From: Bacteroidia bacterium
GTDB lineage: Bacteria; Bacteroidota; Bacteroidia; Palsa-965
Assembly: GCA_025454955.1 (NCBI GenBank)
Contig: JALONL010000010.1
Span: forward strand, 1 to 64,000
Direction: 5' to 3'
Length of the DNA: 64,000 nucleotides
The notes under the pieces were generated by a model that searched no databases, was not told the DNA's origin, and saw only the letters and a list, made by a program, of their open reading frames with translations. Positions 29,251 through 37,047 of this stretch are shown piece by piece; position 1 is the stretch's first letter; every line of letters starts with the position of its first letter. The position numbers were made by a program, and so were the translations under genes.

Positions 29251-30168
29251 TTACTCATTTTTTGCCTTAAAGTCAGACGGCGAAATTCCGGTTGCGCTCT
29301 TGAAGTATTTTGCAAAATACGATGGGTCTTCAAATGTAAGAAAGTAGGCTACCTCCGAAACTGTAAGCTCGGTATTCCGGAGCAATGATTTTGCTTCGAG
29401 GATTGTCCGCTCTTTTATAATCTGAGTGGGTGTTTTTCCGGTTTCTTTTTTAACACTGTCGCTCAAATAGTTTGTGCTTACATTGAGCCTGGCTGCAAAG
29501 TCTGCCACAGCAAAAAGTTTTTCGGCTTTTTGTGTGGCAATTTCAAAGAAGTGTTTTTCCAATAATTCATCAAATGCCCTGGCTAATGAAACCAGCTTGT
29601 CTGATTTTTTCACACTTTCGTTTTGCTCCAAATACCATTTTTTAGCCTGAAGTAGCACCAAAGCCAGATAATGATAAATCACTTTCAGTTTGTCAGTTTC
29701 ATTGCTATTGTATGTCTGGAGTATTTTTTCCAGAAAAGCGGTCAGTTCAGCTACCTGTGGCTTTGATAAATGCAGTTGCACATTTGCATCCAATTGAAAA
29801 AACGGGTATTCCTTATAAATAGTTGTTTTAGAAAACTGAAACATAAATTCCTCCGAAAACAGAAAAACATATCCTTTCCAGGGCTTAATCTTTTTATAGT
29901 AGCGCAATTGTTGTGGCGACATGAAATAAAACGAACCGGTTTTCATTTCATATTCCTGCATGCCGATTCGGTATAATGCTTCCCCGCCGGTGAGCAGAGA
30001 AACAGAGAACGTATCGCTGCGGAAAATCTGTGTTTCTGTGGAGTGTGTTTCGGGTACGTCTTCGTGTCTGTGGATATGAAACAAATCTGACTGAGGCGTA
30101 AATGTTTGCAAGGCATTAAGTAAAGCCGGGATATCTTTAAAATATGAAATGGATTTTTGCCTTTCCAT
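29251..30168 (-). CDS. AraC-family transcriptional regulator
   Basis: 305 residues from MERQKSISYF; the track's start is a GTG eight codons upstream. An N-terminal cupin-like ligand domain (SVSLLTGGEALYRIGMQEYE, FYFMSPQQLRYY) precedes the C-terminal double helix-turn-helix (LFAVADFAARLNVSTNYLSD, SEVAYFLTFEDPSYFAKYFK, TGISPSDFK). Likely activator of the aldo/keto reductase gene 92 nt downstream. The ligand is unknown. Confidence 0.9.
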   Translation of the reverse strand: MERQKSISYFKDIPALLNALQTFTPQSDLFHIHRHEDVPETHSTETQIFRSDTFSVSLLTGGEALYRIGMQEYEMKTGSFYFMSPQQLRYYKKIKPWKGYVFLFSEEFMFQFSKTTIYKEYPFFQLDANVQLHLSKPQVAELTAFLEKILQTYNSNETDKLKVIYHYLALVLLQAKKWYLEQNESVKKSDKLVSLARAFDELLEKHFFEIATQKAEKLFAVADFAARLNVSTNYLSDSVKKETGKTPTQIIKERTILEAKSLLRNTELTVSEVAYFLTFEDPSYFAKYFKSATGISPSDFKAKNE

Positions 30169-30308
30169 ACTATTCACAGATTTGCTGTCCACTATTTGCC
30201 GGTTTTTCTGGTATGATTGCCGATTGGGTTATTCGGCTCATTGGCAGGGTGATTTTCAGGATAAAAATTAAGTAAAATTTCTCAGGCCGTGTAGTGGTGC
30301 GGGGCGTT

Positions 30309-30965
30309 TTATTTCTGTCCGCCAATCCATACGTTGCCACGATTGAATGAATATGTTTCTGTGCTTTCGCTATTTGGCTGTGTAAGGCTGTAAGTTCTGT
30401 GTGGATTCTTTAGAAGTTTTTCAAACCATTTTTTTGTGTCTTCATAGTCTTGCCTTGATTTATAGAACTCCGGCTCTCCAACGGCTGTTTTGTCGTAGTG
30501 ATCTTCGTCCAAACGGTAGTCCCAATTTAGTTTTTCGAGCCGGGGGTTCAAGTTCCCGTAGTGGTGTGCAATTAAGTTTTTTTCAACCGGAGGTTTGAAG
30601 AAGGCGTTTTCATAGAAGCCGATATTGTCGCCGATGGCACATACAACCTGAGACTGAGAAAACCGGGGTTCAAACAGCCATATTTTTAAGTAATACGGTT
30701 GTCCCAATTTGTCGAGTTGGGTTTTCAAGTTTTCATAAATATCAATTAAGCCGGCGAGTATTTTTTGTTTTGTTTTTCCTTTGGGTTCGGGATTTATGCT
30801 GTGCGTGAGTGAAAGTTCGTACCAGGGGCGAACACTGATTTTTGTGTGGTATTTGCCTTTTTTGTTTAGTAGGTAGTCGGTTAAATTGAGGTGTGTATTG
30901 TTATTACCCCAATTTTCTATGTGCTTCCATCTTCTTTTGTGGCCGCGTATTTTCTTTTGTTTCAT
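30309..30965 (-). CDS. Hypothetical protein
   Basis: 218 residues, not recognised. The N-terminus is basic (MKQKKIRGHKRRWKHIENWG); aromatic residues are frequent (KIWLFEPRFSQ, YRLDEDHYDKT). No signal peptide or TM segment. It lies in the AT-rich accessory island upstream of the AraC gene and just downstream of the Fe-S glycosylase end. I can offer no function. Confidence 0.55.
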   Translation of the reverse strand: MKQKKIRGHKRRWKHIENWGNNNTHLNLTDYLLNKKGKYHTKISVRPWYELSLTHSINPEPKGKTKQKILAGLIDIYENLKTQLDKLGQPYYLKIWLFEPRFSQSQVVCAIGDNIGFYENAFFKPPVEKNLIAHHYGNLNPRLEKLNWDYRLDEDHYDKTAVGEPEFYKSRQDYEDTKKWFEKLLKNPHRTYSLTQPNSESTETYSFNRGNVWIGGQK

Positions 30966-31107
30966 GGGTGTTGTTTAAAATGTGCTGAAGCGTTTTCATG
31001 CTTTGCGAAATCGGAGATTTACACCACAAATGTTTGTACGGAGAACGGAATTTTCGGCTACCAAAAAACTGTCTGCGGAGCACGCCCCCGCCTATTGTAA
31101 ATGTGCT

Positions 31108-31116
31108 GTTATAGGC
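31108..31116. repeat. GTTATAGGC end motif
   Basis: GTTATAGGC, the reverse complement of GCCTATAAC. A near copy of the complement (CCCTATAAC) lies at 35616-35624 on the other side of the glycosylase-Gabija block. A boundary role is inference. Confidence 0.3.
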
Positions 31117-31154
31117 TGCCAAATTTTCTGTCCGAAGGGTAGTCCTGCTATTTT

Positions 31155-31937
31155 TCAAATTTCGTTATTGTCAACTAATTGCTTGTAAAAATTGCATTTT
31201 TCTGTCAGCCCACATAATTTACATTTCGGATTTTTAGTAAAGCAAATACCTTCTTTTCCTTGCTGTCCGTATCTAACAAAAATTATGTCAATGTAGCGAA
31301 TAGAATGCCCTGTTGCTGCAGCAAACTTTCTTCCTTGTATTACTGTTTTGAGTAATTGTTTTTCGCTTTCTATCAAACCAAGTCGCTGAAATATTCTAAT
31401 TAAAACTCTATCGGGCTTTAGGGCGTCCAATCCGATATCGGTAAGAAAATGATAAACTGTTATATCTCCTAAATAGTCAAAACGAAATTCTAATTCTTCT
31501 TTAAGTAGCATTAAATTCTCAAATGAATCTCTCGGACTGAAACTGTCAATGTAGGATTGAAATGAACCATACTGTTTCACTAAACTTTTCAATGTCTTGG
31601 CATTATTAATTGTCGCTATAATTTTTCTGCGATTTTTAATCATCTTATCGTCTGATAGAATAGCAGTCAATTCGTTATCACCAAAAAAAGATACTGTTTT
31701 GTAGTCAGGAAAAAATTTGTTAATAATATCAGTTTTATTATTCACAATATTCGCTTTGAAACCCGAATAGAAAATTATAAGTTTAATAATATTAAAATAT
31801 TCATCGTCTGTTCGATTTTTAAAAGTCAAGTTGCGAAAGCTTGAATATTTGTCCGCAAATTGTTGATTGGAAAGTCCTGATTTCTGTTTCAGTGTCTTTT
31901 CAATAATATCAAATATTTCAATATAATTTATTTCCAT
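31155..31937 (-). CDS. Tag-like HhH DNA glycosylase with 4Fe-4S cluster
   Basis: 260 residues. The segment MIKNRRKIIATINNAKTLKS then YGSFQSYIDSF matches the core of 3-methyladenine DNA glycosylase I (I.NR.KI.A.I.NA ... GSF). IGLDALKPDRVLIRIFQRLG is a helix-hairpin-helix-type region. The C-terminus has C232-x6-C239-x2-C242-x5-C248, exactly the endonuclease III/MutY Fe-S spacing, which Tag enzymes lack. It should excise damaged or modified bases; the target is unknown. It follows gajB by about 220 nt with a terminator between, so it is a separate unit in the same orientation. Very AT-rich, hence probably acquired. Confidence 0.75.
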   Translation of the reverse strand: MEINYIEIFDIIEKTLKQKSGLSNQQFADKYSSFRNLTFKNRTDDEYFNIIKLIIFYSGFKANIVNNKTDIINKFFPDYKTVSFFGDNELTAILSDDKMIKNRRKIIATINNAKTLKSLVKQYGSFQSYIDSFSPRDSFENLMLLKEELEFRFDYLGDITVYHFLTDIGLDALKPDRVLIRIFQRLGLIESEKQLLKTVIQGRKFAAATGHSIRYIDIIFVRYGQQGKEGICFTKNPKCKLCGLTEKCNFYKQLVDNNEI

Positions 31938-31966
31938 TTTCTGTTTGTATTAGAATGAGTGTCATT

Positions 31967-32070
31967 GGTTTCGGGCTTTGCGTTCGGGCTTTGCGTTCGG
32001 GCTTTGCGTTCGGGCAGATTTTGGAGTACAAAACTATCAATCTACGCTGAACTATAATAGAAGTACAAAG
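31967..32070 (+). repeat. Dispersed repeat B, copy 2, with tripled 13-mer
   Basis: GGTTTCGGGCTTTGCGTTCG then two more GGGCTTTGCGTTC units, followed by TTTTGGAGTACAAAACTAT and ending GTACAAAG. It lies between the glycosylase gene and gajB. The interior matches the copy at 28178 apart from the expansion. Confidence 0.7.
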
Positions 32071-32100
32071 CGACAAGTTTACATGCCGCTTTACCTGAAT

Positions 32101-32129
32101 AAAACCTGCGTTGGCGGTTCGCAGGTTTT
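32101..32129 (-). terminator. Terminator after gajB
   Basis: AAAACCTGCG, 9-nt loop, CGCAGGTTTT, a perfect 10-bp stem 26 nt beyond the gajB stop codon, ending in a T-run on the minus strand. Confidence 0.75.
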
Positions 32130-32154
32130 TAATCTGTCGTTTCATTTGTCCTAC

Positions 32155-33804
32155 TTAGCTTCTTTTTTTATATCTCAAATCTTCAATTTTATCTTTCCAA
32201 ATGAATTCAGAGTCTTTACCATTTTTCGTTGCACCATCACTATTTGTTCTTTTGGTACTTGAAACTAAAAAACAGCCCTTTCTTGCTCTTGTAATACCAA
32301 CATAATGTAAGTTCAAATCTTGTGTCCAATTACTAAATATTGCACTATTAAAATCGTTAGGTTGTGTAAGTTTTTTTGATGGAAATATCCATTCATATAA
32401 GTCTAAATGAAAAACAAAATCATATTCAAGTCCTTTTGATTTATGTAAAGTCAAGATATTAACTTCATTTTCATTAGCTGGTTCATATGTTTTTAGCTCT
32501 ATAGAATTATCCAACACAGACTTTAGTAAGTCTATTGATTCTTGACTTTTTGAATTAGGCGCAATGATTTTAGCAACGTTGATAAATTCAGTAATTAGCT
32601 CTTCTTTATCCCATACAGTTGTAGAAACAATTCTTTCAATTCTTTCTTTTCTACTTTTAAGTCTTTTTAAATCGCTTTTGTTAAAATTGTCGTATGACGT
32701 AAATGCTTCAATTACATCAATAAATTTAAAATTCTTGTCATATACGAAATGCAACAGATTTGAAAAAATTGACGACCATACATTAAGGTTCGTATCCAAT
32801 TCATTGCTAACAGATAGTTTATGAGGTTCTTTAAGTACTGAATTTATAATTTCACCTGTTCTCGTTGTTCGTGTTAAAATAGCGATTTGATTGCGTTTCT
32901 CAATATCAAATGCTTTTTGAACGTTATCTATTTTTTCATCTAACCAATTAGCTATAGAATTTTCATTTCCTTCAATTCGACAAAAGAATATAAAATTGTG
33001 TTCTGTATCAATTAATTCTGTTTTTGGATTTAGCAAGTAATTTGAATAATTAATTATAGAAGGGTGACAGCGATGATTTTTGTCTAATTTAAAATATTTG
33101 AAAGTTTCATCTTTAGTCAATTCTTGTAAATATTTTGCATCCTTACCTGAGAATTCGTAGATGGATTGATTTAGATCTCCAACCGCAATAGCTTTAATAT
33201 TTAATAACTTTATTTTTTGAAAAATCTGATGTTGTTCAAATCCTGAATCTTGGTACTCGTCAATATAAATGTACTTGTATCTGGCACGAATATAATTTTT
33301 ACAAGCGATAGAATTTGTATAAACATAATTTGCCAATATGCCAATGGTTTCTATATAAATCAAACCATTTAAAAAATATGATTTTAATAAATCAATATTT
33401 GCCGCTGATAATCTTTCTAAGGTTAAATTACTGTTAAACCAGTCAAAGTTTTTATTTTCATGTTTAGGCATTGATGAAAACTTTGTGATTTTTATTTGAA
33501 CTTTTGGTATGCCAAAGAGATGCTTTGCAAAAGGAATTATTATTTCTGAAAGATTAAATTTGTCAATAGTCCCAAAAAAAGAACTCATCGGATTTTCTCC
33601 ATTGGAAAGGCTTCTTTTTTTTAGTTCCGTACTTGCTTTGTTTGTGTATGATATTGCAATTACACCTTGATGTTCAAGTAAGACTTTCAAATTCCGTTTT
33701 ATTTTTTCAGAAATGACAAATGTTTTACCGCTACCAGGTGCAGCAATAACGACAGAATTACCATCGTATTCAAGAATTAGCTTTTGCTGTTCAGTTGGTT
33801 TCAT
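32155..33804 (-). CDS. gajB: Gabija protein GajB, UvrD/Rep-type helicase
   Basis: 549-residue superfamily 1 helicase. The P-loop APGSGKT is at 22-28; further motifs are ISYTNKAS (Ia), YIDEYQDSG (II), VGDLNQSIYEF (III), LTLHKSKGLEYDFVFHLD (V) and YVGITRARKG (VI). In Gabija, GajB partners GajA and senses DNA ends or nucleotide depletion during phage infection. The length is near that of known GajB. The start overlaps the gajA stop codon by 4 nt (ATGA), so the pair is translationally coupled. Strongly AT-rich compared with the housekeeping genes. Confidence 0.9.
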   Translation of the reverse strand: MKPTEQQKLILEYDGNSVVIAAPGSGKTFVISEKIKRNLKVLLEHQGVIAISYTNKASTELKKRSLSNGENPMSSFFGTIDKFNLSEIIIPFAKHLFGIPKVQIKITKFSSMPKHENKNFDWFNSNLTLERLSAANIDLLKSYFLNGLIYIETIGILANYVYTNSIACKNYIRARYKYIYIDEYQDSGFEQHQIFQKIKLLNIKAIAVGDLNQSIYEFSGKDAKYLQELTKDETFKYFKLDKNHRCHPSIINYSNYLLNPKTELIDTEHNFIFFCRIEGNENSIANWLDEKIDNVQKAFDIEKRNQIAILTRTTRTGEIINSVLKEPHKLSVSNELDTNLNVWSSIFSNLLHFVYDKNFKFIDVIEAFTSYDNFNKSDLKRLKSRKERIERIVSTTVWDKEELITEFINVAKIIAPNSKSQESIDLLKSVLDNSIELKTYEPANENEVNILTLHKSKGLEYDFVFHLDLYEWIFPSKKLTQPNDFNSAIFSNWTQDLNLHYVGITRARKGCFLVSSTKRTNSDGATKNGKDSEFIWKDKIEDLRYKKRS

Positions 33805-35561
33805 TCTTTCTGCATTTCTTCAATAATTTCTTTGCATTTTAGCAATGGCTTGGCTATTGGGTCTTTTGCTAATTTTGCAAGGCTTTCTTTGTTGTTTCGC
33901 AAGAAGTCATACATAAAAGAAGCCTTTCTTTTTTGCATTTCAGAAACAATTTCAGTTTCATCAAATCCAACAAAATATTTTATCAAATCGGATTTAATGC
34001 AACTATTAAAGAGGTCATTCTCTAAATCCTTTTTTGATAAATACATTTTATACAATTCAAGATCTTCAGCAATTAATAAAGCTGATTTACTGTTGATTTC
34101 TTCGGGAATTTCATTTGTAAAGCCTTTCAAATTATTTTCGTTTTCACTCAATATTTTTTCTGTATCGGTGTCTTTTTGAAAATGCTCTCGGTAAATGTCG
34201 ATACAGCGTTGAATACCGGCAAAACGATATTCTACTTTTTTAGGAATTTTGAAAATATCATTATCCGTTCTTAACACCCAATCTATATTTAATCCATTAA
34301 GTATTTTAATAAAAGTTGAAAAACCAACACCATCAACCATTACAATACTAATATTAAGTCTATCCAAGTCTATTTTTAGCTGACGTGACAGGGTTTTATA
34401 AAATAACTCTTCAGAAACACCTTCGACAAGAAAAACAACATCAGAAAAAAAAGATTCGGCAGGAATTATACTCAATCTATAACCAAAATCTTTAAATGCT
34501 GCGCCAATGATTTCTGAACAGCCATTTGACGCAGCTTTAGTTTCACCCTTTTTGTTGAATAATCTGACAAGAGAATTAGGACTAAATTCTGATGCAATTT
34601 GAGGCGAATGTGAGGTTAATATAACTTGACCTTTTATTGATGAGTTTAAATAATCTGCAAGTTTACGTTGTTGATGTGGGTGTAAATGTGCTTCGGGTTC
34701 TTCAATGCAAAAGATTGTAAATTCTTTTAGACTGTCTTTGGTTAGTTCATTTCTTGAAGCCCACAACGCAAGATAAATTTGATTTAATCTACCGTCACCA
34801 CCAATTAACACGCGTTGCTCATTGCTTTTTGAAGCAATAGAAACACTATTTATAAAATTATCTACATTGGAAGAACTGACGTCAAATACAATTTTTTGTT
34901 TGGTGTGATGAAGCGACAATTTAGATAGTTCATCATTAATTGTGTCAGTTGCCGATGATATAAAATTCAGTTTAGGGATTTTTTCATCTACATATTTTAG
35001 TTGAGATTGAATTTCAAAATATAATTTTTCGTCTTGAGTAACTTCTTCTTCCTCTCTGTTTTCTTTAGCAATTTGAAATAAGTATCCTTTTTCTCGGTTT
35101 ATGTAATTGTGTAAATCTCGTCTGCTACTAATATATTTTAGATTTAGTACTTTTCTGTAGTATCTGTCTTCAATTTCTTCTAATAAGTCGGTGGTCGGTC
35201 CAGCAAACAATTGATATGTCTTAACTTTTGTCGTTTTGTCGCGAAACCCTTTGTATGCTATAATAAGTTTGTTGTCGTCTCCTATTCTCCCTTTTAGTCT
35301 TGAAACAACACAATCTTCCGTTACTTCGCTAAAGTGTAGCTCAATATTAAAGGTATTTGTTTCTTCAAAAGCATAAAAATCTGTGTCTTTGGGTTCAATG
35401 TCGTAGTCTGACAAACTCCTGTCTAATAAAAGTCTAATTGCCCAAAGTAAGTTTGTTTTTCCAACATCGTTTGCTCCAATAATTAGTGATTTTTTTGCAA
35501 GATTTATTTTCGCTTTTTTGAAGTTTCTAAATCCTTGAAGTTTTATAGAAGATAAAATCAT
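33801..35561 (-). CDS. gajA: Gabija protein GajA, OLD-type ATPase-nuclease
   Basis: 586 residues, the usual GajA length. N-terminal ABC-type ATPase: Walker A GANDVGKT (29-36), Walker B CIEEPEAHLHP (285-295), switch His in SHSP (318). C-terminal Toprim nuclease: E380 in LVEG, D410 in MVDG and RTDND (431-435). GajA assembles into a tetramer that nicks specific DNA and is held off by ATP; depletion of nucleotides during phage infection releases it. The immediately following helicase gene makes this a Gabija system rather than a lone OLD nuclease. Upstream is a 420-bp AT-rich region containing the presumed promoter. Confidence 0.92.
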   Translation of the reverse strand: MILSSIKLQGFRNFKKAKINLAKKSLIIGANDVGKTNLLWAIRLLLDRSLSDYDIEPKDTDFYAFEETNTFNIELHFSEVTEDCVVSRLKGRIGDDNKLIIAYKGFRDKTTKVKTYQLFAGPTTDLLEEIEDRYYRKVLNLKYISSRRDLHNYINREKGYLFQIAKENREEEEVTQDEKLYFEIQSQLKYVDEKIPKLNFISSATDTINDELSKLSLHHTKQKIVFDVSSSNVDNFINSVSIASKSNEQRVLIGGDGRLNQIYLALWASRNELTKDSLKEFTIFCIEEPEAHLHPHQQRKLADYLNSSIKGQVILTSHSPQIASEFSPNSLVRLFNKKGETKAASNGCSEIIGAAFKDFGYRLSIIPAESFFSDVVFLVEGVSEELFYKTLSRQLKIDLDRLNISIVMVDGVGFSTFIKILNGLNIDWVLRTDNDIFKIPKKVEYRFAGIQRCIDIYREHFQKDTDTEKILSENENNLKGFTNEIPEEINSKSALLIAEDLELYKMYLSKKDLENDLFNSCIKSDLIKYFVGFDETEIVSEMQKRKASFMYDFLRNNKESLAKLAKDPIAKPLLKCKEIIEEMQKE

Positions 35562-35931
35562 AATAAAAAGGCTTAATTTGTTTGTTGTGTGGTAAGTTTT
35601 GATATTTAGGTGTCGCCCTATAACGACCGCGAACTCTTAAATATACGCAATATATTAATTTAGTTAATTGTTTGTTTTAAAACAATTTACGACCGGATAA
35701 TTTTTTCTTATTATCTAAGATATTTGTTATACCCATACTACGAAAAAGCAATATCTTTCACATAGATGTCCAAAATGCACACGTTCGGATTCATATAACA
35801 AACCCCCACATTCTTCATACCTAAGCAATATCCCTCTCATTTGCCGCCTCACATAACAAGACAACCAAGGTCTATACGCACCCATTCAAACCCTAAAATA
35901 CGATAACAATCATACGCCTCAAACACAAAAA
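35562..35931. other. AT-rich intergenic region upstream of gajA
   Basis: No gene seen. It contains CCCTATAACG (35616-35625), a perfect palindrome TTGTTTTAAAACAA near 35680, and mixed A/C-rich sequence to the right. The gajA promoter must lie here but I cannot place a convincing -33/-7 pair. Confidence 0.45.
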
Positions 35932-35956
35932 ACACCGCCCCAAAACGAAGCGGTGT
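35932..35956 (-). terminator. Terminator after pheS
   Basis: ACACCGC, 11-nt loop, GCGGTGT, followed on the minus strand by TTTTTTGTG. It lies 28 nt past the pheS stop codon. Confidence 0.75.
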
Positions 35957-35983
35957 CAAACAATTTCAATAAAACAATTCGTG

Positions 35984-37006
35984 TTACCCCCCCCCAAACT
36001 GCCCCAAAAACCTCACATCATTCTCCGAAAACAGCCGCAAATCATTCACCCCATACTTCAACATCGTAATCCGCTCAATACCCATCCCAAACGCAAAACC
36101 CGAATATACATTCGGATCAATACCACAGTTGCTGAGCACCGCCGGATCCACCATACCACACCCCAAAATTTCTACCCACCCCGAGTGCTTGCACACATTG
36201 CAGCCTTTGCCGTGGCAGATGGTGCAGGAAATGTCCATTTCGGCACTGGGCTCGGTGAAGGGGAAATAGCTGGGGCGTAAACGAATTTGTGTGTCGGCGC
36301 CAAACATCTCGCGCGAGAAGTAGAGCAGGGTTTGCTTCATGTCGGCAAAAGACACGGCTTTGTCCACGTACAGGCCTTCTACCTGATGGAAGAAGCAGTG
36401 TGCGCGTGCCGAAATGGCTTCGTTGCGATATACGCGGCCGGGCATGACGATGCGTACGGGCGGTTTGGTTTTTTCGAGTATGCGCACCTGTACGCTGGAG
36501 GTGTGTGTGCGCAGGGCGTGCGGGTTTTTGGGGTCGGTTACGTCTATGAAGAACGTGTCCTGCATGTCGCGGGCAGGGTGCTCTTCGGGGAAGTTGAGGG
36601 CGGAGAAGTTGTGCCAGTCGTCTTCCACTTCGGGGCCTTCTTCGACCGTAAAACCGAGACGGCCGAAAATATCGAGTATTTCGCGGCGCACCAACTGCAG
36701 CGGGTGGCGCGAGCCCTGGGGCGCACCTGAGGGCGCAAACCAGTCGGTATGGCCCGAAGTGCTTTCTTCGCTTTCGCTGCGTGTGCGCAGGCTTTCGAGT
36801 TTTTCTTCGGCTTTTGTTTTGAGGCGGTTGAGCAGTTGGCCCACCTCGCGTTTCATATCGGGAGCCACGGTTTTAAACTCCTCAAACAGCGTGGAGATTT
36901 TTCCTTTACGGCTCAGGTAATTCAAACGGAACTGCTCGGCCTGCTCTGCATTTTGCGCAGCAAAGGCTTCAATTTCTCCGAGCAATGTTTCTATACGGTC
37001 TTTCAT
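35984..37006 (-). CDS. pheS: Phenylalanyl-tRNA synthetase alpha subunit
   Basis: Catalytic subunit of the (alpha-beta)2 enzyme. 340 residues from MKDRIETLLGEIEAFAAQ (five extra residues in the track are rejected). An N-terminal coiled coil to about 90 precedes the class II core: HPLQLVRREILDIFGRLGF, the motif 2 region VRILEKTKPPVRIVMPGRVYR, EGLYVDKAVSFADMK and motif 3 FGMGIERITMLKYG. The beta subunit gene is not in the window. It is third in a probable operon after a cyclophilin and a GH5-like gene, 41 nt downstream of the latter, but also has its own -7 motif. Confidence 0.95.
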   Translation of the reverse strand: MKDRIETLLGEIEAFAAQNAEQAEQFRLNYLSRKGKISTLFEEFKTVAPDMKREVGQLLNRLKTKAEEKLESLRTRSESEESTSGHTDWFAPSGAPQGSRHPLQLVRREILDIFGRLGFTVEEGPEVEDDWHNFSALNFPEEHPARDMQDTFFIDVTDPKNPHALRTHTSSVQVRILEKTKPPVRIVMPGRVYRNEAISARAHCFFHQVEGLYVDKAVSFADMKQTLLYFSREMFGADTQIRLRPSYFPFTEPSAEMDISCTICHGKGCNVCKHSGWVEILGCGMVDPAVLSNCGIDPNVYSGFAFGMGIERITMLKYGVNDLRLFSENDVRFLGQFGGG

Positions 37007-37018
37007 GGCAATGAGCCA

Positions 37019-37026
37019 CAAAGGTA
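37019..37026 (-). promoter_or_regulatory. -7 element of pheS
   Basis: TACCTTTG on the minus strand, an exact TAnnTTTG match, 12 nt before the ATG. It lies between the upstream stop codon and pheS, allowing transcription independent of the upstream genes. Confidence 0.5.
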
Positions 37027-37047
37027 GTATTTTCCGTTGCCGGGCGT

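Noticed and set aside
28178-32070. Integron attC sites
   Set aside because: The repeats and TATAAC-type ends recall attC-like sites, but no integrase is present, the folded arms are not clear, and gene orientation is not consistent with a cassette array. Kept only as a repeat finding.
33801-35561. Lone OLD-family nuclease
   Set aside because: The immediately overlapping UvrD-type helicase gene and matching lengths make Gabija the better call.
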